DNA of 64,000 nt from Streptomyces sp. PTY087I2 (GTDB lineage: Bacteria; Actinomycetota; Actinomycetes; Streptomycetales; Streptomycetaceae): assembly GCF_001687325.1 (NCBI RefSeq), contig NZ_LZRD01000003.1:273232-337231 (forward strand), in the 5' to 3' direction. Shown here in pieces: positions 30,308-37,907 of the stretch; the stretch's first letter is position 1; every line of letters begins with the position of its first letter. The translations under genes were made by a program, and so were the position numbers. The notes below the pieces were generated by a model that made no database searches, was not told where the DNA came from, and worked only from the letters and a program-made list of their open reading frames with translations.

Positions 30308-31090
30308 ATGAGCGCAACGCAGCCCGGAGCGGGACCGGGCCCGAGGTGGCGGATCCTGCGGGGCACCGCGTTCCGGCTGTTGGGCGCCACGGCCATCGGG
30401 GCGCTCACCGGGCTCGGGGTGTTCAGTCTGACCCAGGTGACGAACCGCAGCCTGTTCGCGATCACCGGTGGCATGGCGGGCGCGGCGGCGGTGCTGGCGG
30501 TCCAGTGGTACCAGCGCACCGCCCGTCTCACCGAGGTGAAGGTGACGGTGCCTCAGCTGAGCGAGCTCACCTTCGCCGTGAACAACGATGCCCGGCAGGT
30601 GGCCTGGCAGATGTTCGTGGAGACGGTGACGCGGGTGTCCACCCAGCCGCTCGCCAGCGACCAGGGCGTGGTCCGGGAGGCGCTCAGCTCGATGTACGGG
30701 CTCTTCGCGACGACGCGCGAGACGCTCAAGGCCAGCCGTCCTTCCGCCACCGTGCCGAGCGGGCAGACGGTGGAGTATCTGGCGATCACGATGCTCAACC
30801 AGGCGCTGAGGCCGTTCCTTTCCCACTGGCACCCCCGGCTCCAGGAGTTCGAGCGGGCGCACCCCGACGGGCAGGAATCGGCGTGGCCGGAGAACGCGGC
30901 GTGCCGGGCCGCGTTACGCGAAGTGCAGCGGGACATCCACGAGTACGCCATCGGTTTCGCCCGGCTCGCCGGTGTACGGGAGGCCGAGGCGCTGATCGGC
31001 GTCGTCCCCGCTCCCCGTTCGCCCGGGGCCGACGATGGCGACAGCGACGACAGGTCATCCGCCGCCGGCCTCCCCCGCACCCGGGGCTGA
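30308..31090 (+). CDS. Two-helix membrane protein, first gene of TIR operon
   Basis: A 260-residue protein without a family I recognise. Two hydrophobic segments near the N-terminus (FRLLGATAIGALTGLGVFSL and SLFAITGGMAGAAAVLAV) anchor a cytoplasmic, mainly helical domain of about 190 residues rich in Glu, Arg and Val. The tail is acidic with Asp and Ser. It contains a TTA leucine codon at 30914-30916, so full translation should need the bldA tRNA. The next gene, encoding a TIR-WD40 protein, starts 12 bases after its stop. The start could also be an ATG 11 codons upstream. Confidence 0.78.
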   Translation: MSATQPGAGPGPRWRILRGTAFRLLGATAIGALTGLGVFSLTQVTNRSLFAITGGMAGAAAVLAVQWYQRTARLTEVKVTVPQLSELTFAVNNDARQVAWQMFVETVTRVSTQPLASDQGVVREALSSMYGLFATTRETLKASRPSATVPSGQTVEYLAITMLNQALRPFLSHWHPRLQEFERAHPDGQESAWPENAACRAALREVQRDIHEYAIGFARLAGVREAEALIGVVPAPRSPGADDGDSDDRSSAAGLPRTRG

Positions 31091-31102
31091 AGGGGCGGCG
31101 GG

Positions 31103-33925
31103 GTGGGGGCTCAGGGGGCGCAGGACGACGGCTACGACGTCTTCATCTCGTACAGCCAGAACCTGGACCGTGATGTCGCGGCCGTCTTCCAGCGGGGGAT
31201 GGAGAACTTCGGACGTCCCTGGTACCGCCCCGTGCGGCTGAGGGTGTTCCGGGACACGACGCATCTCAGCGCCGGCCCCGATCTTCAGGGCGGCATCGAG
31301 AAGGCCCTCTCGCGCTCCGCCTGGCTCATCGTCATGGCGTCCCCCCAGGCCGCCGCCTCCCCGTGGGTGCGCGCCGAGATCGACTGGTGGGTGGCGCACA
31401 AGGACAGCGGGCGCATCCTCCTCGCCTGGACCGACGGCGACCTGGAGTGGGATCCGGCGGCGCGGGACTTCGACTGGTCCCGGACCGACGCCCTGCCCCG
31501 GGAGCAGACGGACAGGGTGCTGGCCGCCGCACCCGGATGCCCCCGCTGGGTGGACCTGAGATGGTTGCGCGCGCAGATCGACGAACAGGGTTCCGTCCCG
31601 GTCAACGACCCCCGGCTGGTGGCCGACGTGGCCGAGTTCGTCGCCCCCGTCCAGGGCCGGTCGAAGTCCGATCTCATCGGCCATCACCTCCAGTTGAGGA
31701 AGCGGCGCAACCGGACGGCGGGAGCGACGATCCTGGTCCTCGCGCTGCTGCTGACCACCGCCACCTGGCTGGGGCTCGCGGCCGACCGGCAGGCGGACAT
31801 CGCGGCGACCCGGCAACTGTCGGCGACATCACGGCAGTTGGTGGCCGAGGCCGCCACCATCCAGCACGCCCAGCCCGGTCTGGCCCGCCAACTCCTCGTC
31901 GAGGCCTACCGTCTGTCGCACACCGAGCAGGCTGTCGGGGCTCTGCTGACCAGCGCGGACATTCCCCGGGTGGTCCCTGCGCGGCACTCCTCCGGCGCCC
32001 TCGCCTTCGTCTCGCGGTCGTTGCTCGTCGCCTCCTCCGGCGACGGGCTCGCCCTGTTCGACGCCCGGACGGGCGCACAGGTGTCCCAGCTCCCACCGGG
32101 CGGCAGCCGCCCCCTGGCCGTCGCCGTCTCCTCGGACGGCCGTCTGCTGGCCGAGGGCGGCAACACCGGAGAGGTGCGGATCTGGGACCTGTCGGACCGG
32201 CGGAGGCCGAGGCAGCTCAGCTCCGCGTGGACGCTGAGCACCGTCCGGGACCTCGCTTTCGACGAGGCGGCGTCCGTGCTGGTCGTGGGGTCCGGAACGC
32301 GGGTGGCCGCGGTCGACGTCCGCGACCCGGCCCGCCCCCGGGTGACCGGGGTGTCCTCGGGTGTCACGGTCTCCCTCGGCTCGGATACCGCGCTCAGCCA
32401 GGACGGCACCCTGATCGCCACCGGTGCGGCGGACGACAAGGTGCGCATCCTGCGGGTGTCCGGGTCCGGTGAGCTGTCTACCCTCACCACCATCGACGCG
32501 CCGTCCGCCGCGGTGGCCTTCAGCCCTTCGGGCCATCTGCTCGCCACGGCCGGCGAGGACCGCACCGTACGTCTGTGGGACATGGCCCGTCCGCGACGGC
32601 CGGAACTGCGTACCGCGCTGCACAGTCCGAGCGAGAGCGTCCGCGCGGCGGCCTTCTCCGCCGACGGCCGGACGCTGGCGACCGGGGACAGCCAGGGGAC
32701 CGTCCATCTGTGGGACGTCTCCGACCCGTTCCGGCCCCGGCAGGGCGAGGCGCTCGACGGGCACACGTTCGTCGTCAACTCCCTCGCGTTCTCCCCGGAC
32801 GGGCGGACCCTCGCCTCCGCCGCCTGGGACACGGTCAGCGAAGAACTCAGCGACAACACCGTGCGGTTGTGGAACGTCCACGGTGCGCGGCGTTCGTCGG
32901 CACACGTCTTCCTGCCCGGGGACGGGCTGTCCCCGCAGCCGTTCGCGCCCACGGGCGGGGTCGTCGTCACGGGTCGGCCCGGGGCCATCTGGAAGGTGGA
33001 CGGGGTCCCCGAACCCCGGCGTCTCGCCACGCTCCCCTCCTTCCGGAGCGGCGGCCAGGACTACTCGTTCAGCCCGGACGGCCGGACCCTCGCCGCCGGG
33101 CATCCGCTCTCGCTCTGGGATGTGAGCACGCCCGGGCGGAGACGCGAACACGCCCGGTTCCGCGAGGTGGAGGACCCCCAGACCGTGGTGTTCGGGCTCG
33201 ACGGCCGGCTCCTCGCCGCCCGCGAACCGCTCGGCGCCGTACGGCTGTGGGACGTCACCGATCCCGACCGCCCGCGCTCGAAGGCCGAGCTGCCGCCCGC
33301 GAAACCCGATGCCCTGATCGACTACAAAGGCTCCTCCTCGTTCGTCTTCGCCGGGGACCGGGCCCTGATCGCCTCCGTGCGCGACCGCAAGGCCGTCCAG
33401 TTGTGGGACGTCGGCCGCCCGGACCGGCCGGTGCGGAGGGGGTCCGTCCCGGTCGGGCCGTCGCGCACCGGTTCCCTCGCCACGACGGCGGACGGCGGCA
33501 CGCTCTTCGTCGGCGACGCACGGGGAGGTATGACGGCCTGGGACATCACCGACGCCCGGCGGCCGAAGCGGCTCGGCGCGTCGCAGCGGCACTCGGGCGC
33601 GCTCACCCATCTCGCGGCGGATCCGGTGCGGAACATGCTCGCGGGAGTGGACGAGAACAGCGGCTCCGTCCGACTGTGGGACGTCGCCGACCCCTCCGTA
33701 CCCAGGGAGATCGCGCTGCTCGCCGGGACCGGCACGCGCCCCTCGGGGCTGGCGTTCAGCCCGGACGGTGGCCTGCTGGCCGTGTCGTCGGACGACGGCA
33801 CCCAGCTGTGGCGTACCGATGTCGGCCCCATCCTCCAGCAGTTGTGCGCCCAGTCCGCTCCGATCACCGAGGCCCAGTGGAAGGAGTACCTCCCCGACCG
33901 CCCCTACGACCCCCCGTGCGCCTGA
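31103..33925 (+). CDS. TIR-transmembrane-WD40 protein
   Basis: A 940-residue protein. Residues 10-170 are a TIR domain: YDVFISYSQ at the start, FRDTTHLSAG in the BB-loop region, and SPWVRAEIDWW with the Glu at the position of the catalytic Glu of NADase TIRs. Hydrophobic residues 206-228 form one transmembrane helix, so TIR is inside and the rest outside or the reverse. A helical stretch with ARQLLVEAYRLS follows. From about residue 330 to 900 there are many WD40 units, each ending in variants of VRLWDV. The C-terminus is LCAQSAPITEAQWKEYLP and a PPC end, a tail seen on many actinobacterial WD40 proteins. It could be a membrane-bound sensor with an NAD-cleaving or signalling output. The GTG start has only a weak ribosome site. 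Confidence 0.88.
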   Translation: MGAQGAQDDGYDVFISYSQNLDRDVAAVFQRGMENFGRPWYRPVRLRVFRDTTHLSAGPDLQGGIEKALSRSAWLIVMASPQAAASPWVRAEIDWWVAHKDSGRILLAWTDGDLEWDPAARDFDWSRTDALPREQTDRVLAAAPGCPRWVDLRWLRAQIDEQGSVPVNDPRLVADVAEFVAPVQGRSKSDLIGHHLQLRKRRNRTAGATILVLALLLTTATWLGLAADRQADIAATRQLSATSRQLVAEAATIQHAQPGLARQLLVEAYRLSHTEQAVGALLTSADIPRVVPARHSSGALAFVSRSLLVASSGDGLALFDARTGAQVSQLPPGGSRPLAVAVSSDGRLLAEGGNTGEVRIWDLSDRRRPRQLSSAWTLSTVRDLAFDEAASVLVVGSGTRVAAVDVRDPARPRVTGVSSGVTVSLGSDTALSQDGTLIATGAADDKVRILRVSGSGELSTLTTIDAPSAAVAFSPSGHLLATAGEDRTVRLWDMARPRRPELRTALHSPSESVRAAAFSADGRTLATGDSQGTVHLWDVSDPFRPRQGEALDGHTFVVNSLAFSPDGRTLASAAWDTVSEELSDNTVRLWNVHGARRSSAHVFLPGDGLSPQPFAPTGGVVVTGRPGAIWKVDGVPEPRRLATLPSFRSGGQDYSFSPDGRTLAAGHPLSLWDVSTPGRRREHARFREVEDPQTVVFGLDGRLLAAREPLGAVRLWDVTDPDRPRSKAELPPAKPDALIDYKGSSSFVFAGDRALIASVRDRKAVQLWDVGRPDRPVRRGSVPVGPSRTGSLATTADGGTLFVGDARGGMTAWDITDARRPKRLGASQRHSGALTHLAADPVRNMLAGVDENSGSVRLWDVADPSVPREIALLAGTGTRPSGLAFSPDGGLLAVSSDDGTQLWRTDVGPILQQLCAQSAPITEAQWKEYLPDRPYDPPCA

Positions 33926-33944
33926 CACGCCCCTGGAGGATCCT

Positions 33945-34622
33945 GTGCACCGTCCTTCCGTGCTGACCTGCGCGGCGGCACTCGTCGCCGCCCTCGCCGC
34001 GGGCTGTTCGTCCCCCGCCCCCGACCCCAAGGTGCCCCGGACTTCCCCGTCCTCCTACGACGGGACGTCCGAGACGCCCGAGCCGTCGCCCACCGCGTCG
34101 GACACCGGCTCCCTGGGCGCCGCGACCGCGGACCTCCGCGACATGGACTGGGCCCACACGGCCGTGCCGGGCGACTTCTGCGATGTGCCGGGCCTCATCT
34201 CGTTCACCTCCGGCGAGGCCACCGTACGGTCGGACACCCACGGCTCCGTCCACGCCGAGCAGTACCCCGACGAAGTCGTGTACGGGGATGTCCTCGGGGA
34301 CGAGCGGGTCGAGGCGGCGATGCGCGTGGGCTGCGACACGGGCGGTGAGACGGCGAGCGGCCGGCTCGCCTGGGCCTATGTGGTGTTCGCCGGCGAGCAG
34401 GGGCGGCTGCGGCTCGTGGGCACGGTCACGCCCCAGAAGTACGAGGGTGGCCAGGCCAGCGGCTTCGACGACATCGCGCTGGCCTCCGGCCGGGTGACCG
34501 CCGAGGAGTCCTGGCACCGGCCGATGGACGGCACCTGCTGCCCGTCGGGCAAGGCCGTCACCGTGTGGCGGGTGGGCGAGGACGGCCTGCTCACCCCTGG
34601 GGAGCCACGCGTCACCGGGTAG
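33945..34622 (+). CDS. Small lipoprotein in the TIR operon
   Basis: A 225-residue protein. The GTG at 33945 has GGAGG five bases upstream, 20 bases after the TIR-WD40 stop, so the two are cotranscribed. The signal peptide ends in the lipobox LAAGC with Cys21. A Pro/Ser/Thr linker of about 40 residues leads to a domain of about 160 residues with four Cys (FCDVPG, VGCDTGG, GTCCPSG) and regular beta strands. No catalytic motif or named family is visible. It probably sits on the outer membrane face and might be the external partner of the TIR sensor. Confidence 0.8.
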   Translation: MHRPSVLTCAAALVAALAAGCSSPAPDPKVPRTSPSSYDGTSETPEPSPTASDTGSLGAATADLRDMDWAHTAVPGDFCDVPGLISFTSGEATVRSDTHGSVHAEQYPDEVVYGDVLGDERVEAAMRVGCDTGGETASGRLAWAYVVFAGEQGRLRLVGTVTPQKYEGGQASGFDDIALASGRVTAEESWHRPMDGTCCPSGKAVTVWRVGEDGLLTPGEPRVTG

Positions 34623-34640
34623 CGCGCCTCCCCAGGGCCC

Positions 34641-37514
34641 TTACGACCGGCAGGGAGCGTCGACGGTCAGATCGCTCAGGTACCGGTCGTAGTCCTCCTT
34701 GCTCAGCGGGTCGTCCACGATCTCGCACAGCTTCGCGCGCCAGTCCGCAATGTCGAGGGAGCGGCGGAGAAGGGTCCCTCCGGAGTCCAGGGTGAGGACA
34801 TCACCGCCGGGGCCGGACGCGATCCGGAGGGAGGGTTCCGTCACGTCGGCGGGCGGTGCGGGGGTTTCCAGCGCCCACTGCCCCAGGTGCTCACCGTTTC
34901 TCGCGTCCCAGAACTCCAGCCCGCTCCGGCTGTCGGTGGTGAAGGCGTGGGCCAGGGTGCGGGCGTCACGGCTGAAGACGAGGTCCTGGAGTCCCTGCTC
35001 CTGGACCACGGGGCTGAGGACGACCCGGCCCGTACGGATGTCGAGGAGCGAGATACGGCCGTCGGCGTCCACCGAGGCCAGCCTCTCGCCTCCATGGCTG
35101 ACGGCGGCTCTCGAGATCCCGATGGCTGAGGCAAGCCCTCCGCCCCTCATGACCTCCTCGAAGCGGCCCTTGCCCGTCCACCGCCACACGTGCGCTTCGC
35201 CCTGGACCCAATCGACGGCCGCCAGGGTCTTCCGGTCGCCGCTCATGGCCAGCAGCGGCTGGAGCACGTCGTCCTCGGCGAGGACTTGTCTCACGCTCCA
35301 TGTCCGGGTGTCGATCAGGAGAACATCGCTGCTCCAGGCGGTCACCACATGGACGTCGTCCGGCAGATAGAACAGACGCAGCCCTTGGCCCGACTCGGGT
35401 TCATAGTCTTCGAACACCTTCTCCTCTCCCACCTGTGCCCCGGTGCGGGGGTCCCAGGAGGAGAACACGCCCCGGTCGACCACGGTGACCCGGCTGCCGT
35501 CGCTCGTGGCGGCGATCGCCGTGTCCTGTTCACGGACCGGGCGGGGAATCCGGCCCAATTTCCGGAATCCGCCTGCTCCTTCGGAGACGGCCCAGAGCTC
35601 CGTACCCCTCGGTCCGGACCGGTGGGCGACCCCTCCGTCGGTATCGAATTCACCCGCCTTCAGACGCTCCTCGTTCGGCAGGGACCGGTGAAAGCCCGCT
35701 CCGTCCGTGGCGAAGAGCGAGACGGCCCCGTCACCGGACCCGGCGGCCACCCAGCGGCCGTCGTTCGAGGCCGCGACGCTCCTGACGGGCCAGCCGAACG
35801 AGCCCAGGGTGCGCAGCCGGCGCAGCTTGGAGTCGAGCAGGGAGACCTGCCTTCCCTGGGCGGCCACGACCGGACCGGAGCCGTCCGCCGGGAGGACGGC
35901 CTCTTGCAGCGAACCCGTGGCCGAGGCGAGCCGCTCACCTCTTGAGAAACCCCAGAGCTCGGCCGCGCCCTTGTCCGTCGAGCCGAACAGGGCCGTACCG
36001 CCGCCGCCTGCCGCGAAAGCAATCCAGCGGTCCTTGACCGGGATGTCCAGCGGCCTGCCTCTCGTCTCCCACTGCCGAGTCTTCGGATCCCACGTGCTGA
36101 GAGTTCCTCGAGAGGCGTTTGCCGCCATCAGAAGACCGGAATCCGCGGCAAAGGAGAGCCGGAGATCTCCCCCCGCCTGCCGGTGATCCCCGGGGACCGG
36201 TCGGTGACCGACACGCTCGCCGGTGCGGACGTTCCAGACGCTGAGCTGCGGTGTGTCGTCTTCGCCGGGTATCCGGTAGGTGGCCGCAACCCACCGGCCG
36301 TCGCCGGAGAACGCGTATGCGTGCAGGCGCCGGTGCGCCTGTGCGAGCTCTTCGCCCGCACTCGCGGTGATCGTGCGGAGCAACTTCGCTCTCCGGACGT
36401 CCCAGATCTGGATCCTGTTGTTCGCGGTCTCCAGCATCAGCGTCCGGCCGTCCGCGCTGAGCTCCAGTGCTCCTCCGCCCAGCCCCCATTGGGCCTTCAG
36501 CGCCTTCATCGCTCTGCCCTCGCGGATGTCGTAGATGCGCACACCCCGCCCCCGTTCCACCCCACCGCCGAGGTCCGAGTAGTACGCCAGTGTGCTGCCG
36601 TCGCCGCTGATGGCGACTTGGGTGGCGGCGGCACCCCCCGAGCCGGTGTAGGCGGCCGCGGCGCCCAGCCCGCCCAGCAGATGGCGGGCGACGTTGCTGT
36701 TGGCCTCCAGCGCCCGGGCCAGCGCCCGCGCCGACTCGCTCGTCGGCTCGGCCTCCGCCGCGTACAGGGCGAACTGGGCGGCCTTCCGCGGATCCGTGTC
36801 CGCCAGTTCCATGGCGTGGGCCGCCAGTGCCTGCGACGCGGAGACGCGGGCCCGGTCCAGGGCCTCGCCGCGTTTCTGCCAGGCATAGCCGCCCGCGGCG
36901 AGGGAGGTGACGAGGAGCAGCGAGAGGACGGCGACGGCGCCCCGGAGGAGACGGAGGGCGATACGACGCTGCTGGAGGTCCTCGCTGTCCAGTTCGTCCT
37001 TGCCGCGGCCGTGCAGGGGAGCGGCCAGGGCGGCGACCGCGCTTCTGAACTCCGGCTGGCGCAGCGAGAACTTCCGGCTCCGGCGGACCTCGGCCAGATC
37101 CACCCAGAGGGGCTCGGCCCGGAACACCCCTTCGAGCATGCGCGGCAGTGCCGTCGTCCGGGACCAGTCGAAGTCGCCCGCCACCGGGTCCCAGTGGACC
37201 GTACCGGAGCCGACCGCGATGAGGATGCGGTCCGGCGACCGGTTGTCCAGCCAGAACTGGATCTCCTTCTGGACCCAGCGCGAGGCCGCCGCCTCGGGCG
37301 ATGCGAGGTAGATGAAGTACCGGGACCGCTGGAGCTCACCGAGGATGGACGACCACAGGTCGTGGTTGGCGGAGAGACTCGTGGTGTCCCGGAAGACGCT
37401 GATGACCTGACGCCGTGTCCATGGCCGGGCGAGCTTGTGCATCCCCCGTTGCAGGGCCTGCGCCAACTCCCTGTCGCGGGCATGGCTGTACGAGATGAAC
37501 CCGTCCCGTTCCAT
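34641..37514 (-). CDS. Second TIR-transmembrane-WD40 protein
   Basis: A 957-residue protein convergent with the previous operon, 18 bases apart. GFISYSHARDRELAQALQRG opens the TIR domain, FRDTTSLSANHD is the BB-loop region, and SRWVQKEIQFWL carries the catalytic-type Glu. The transmembrane segment is near residues 190-215 (AVAVLSLLLVTSLAAGGYAW). Then comes a helical region with RKAAQFALYAAEAEP and a long beta-propeller whose WD repeats are degenerate (SADGRTLMLETANNRIQIWD). The end, KLCEIVDDPLSKEDYDRYL plus an APC tail, matches the pattern of the first protein. The ATG at 37514 has GGGGGGAC nine bases upstream. The two TIR proteins are related but not recent copies. Confidence 0.87.
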   Translation of the reverse strand: MERDGFISYSHARDRELAQALQRGMHKLARPWTRRQVISVFRDTTSLSANHDLWSSILGELQRSRYFIYLASPEAAASRWVQKEIQFWLDNRSPDRILIAVGSGTVHWDPVAGDFDWSRTTALPRMLEGVFRAEPLWVDLAEVRRSRKFSLRQPEFRSAVAALAAPLHGRGKDELDSEDLQQRRIALRLLRGAVAVLSLLLVTSLAAGGYAWQKRGEALDRARVSASQALAAHAMELADTDPRKAAQFALYAAEAEPTSESARALARALEANSNVARHLLGGLGAAAAYTGSGGAAATQVAISGDGSTLAYYSDLGGGVERGRGVRIYDIREGRAMKALKAQWGLGGGALELSADGRTLMLETANNRIQIWDVRRAKLLRTITASAGEELAQAHRRLHAYAFSGDGRWVAATYRIPGEDDTPQLSVWNVRTGERVGHRPVPGDHRQAGGDLRLSFAADSGLLMAANASRGTLSTWDPKTRQWETRGRPLDIPVKDRWIAFAAGGGGTALFGSTDKGAAELWGFSRGERLASATGSLQEAVLPADGSGPVVAAQGRQVSLLDSKLRRLRTLGSFGWPVRSVAASNDGRWVAAGSGDGAVSLFATDGAGFHRSLPNEERLKAGEFDTDGGVAHRSGPRGTELWAVSEGAGGFRKLGRIPRPVREQDTAIAATSDGSRVTVVDRGVFSSWDPRTGAQVGEEKVFEDYEPESGQGLRLFYLPDDVHVVTAWSSDVLLIDTRTWSVRQVLAEDDVLQPLLAMSGDRKTLAAVDWVQGEAHVWRWTGKGRFEEVMRGGGLASAIGISRAAVSHGGERLASVDADGRISLLDIRTGRVVLSPVVQEQGLQDLVFSRDARTLAHAFTTDSRSGLEFWDARNGEHLGQWALETPAPPADVTEPSLRIASGPGGDVLTLDSGGTLLRRSLDIADWRAKLCEIVDDPLSKEDYDRYLSDLTVDAPCRS

Positions 37515-37907
37515 CGACGCTGTCCCCCCACGTGCCCGGCGCCCCGGCGCTTCCCGTTCCGCAACTCGTAGGATGACATGCGATGTTCGCGCTGACGGCA
37601 GGTTTGACCCGGCGTGCCCAGGAGTCAAAACGCTTTGGTTTCTGCTCACTTGTGAACGAAGCAGACCCACCGTCGTGCGGTCGGTGTGCATTTATTTCGA
37701 TGATTTACCCATCCTGAGGCGCGTCGTACGGCATAGGATCATGCCGCGCGTGCCCCTGGGGCCTCATCCGTCCCACCCGCATCACTCCCCCGGCGGCATG
37801 CCCTCACCGACGCCACACACCACCCACCGGCACACCCCCCACGACCCGTTAACAGGTATCCGCGTGTCACCGATACTCAAGCCCGGTTCCGGCGATGGAG
37901 CCGCGCA
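37515..37907. promoter_or_regulatory. Divergent region between TIR gene and histidine kinase gene
   Basis: This 393-base stretch has no gene. It is less GC-rich than its surroundings between 37620 and 37740. It contains a nested dyad at 37641-37665 (TCTGC/GCAGA outside TCAC-TT-GTGA) and a TAGGAT box at 37734-37739 inside GGCAT-AGGATC-ATGCC. The kinase start at 37908 has GGAG seven bases upstream. Both leftward and rightward promoters should lie here. Confidence 0.55.

Noticed and set aside
30308..37514. Calling the TIR-WD40 block a known Thoeris or CBASS system
   Set aside because: No ThsA-like SIR2 or cyclic-nucleotide synthase gene is next to the TIR genes, so a known system name is not supported.
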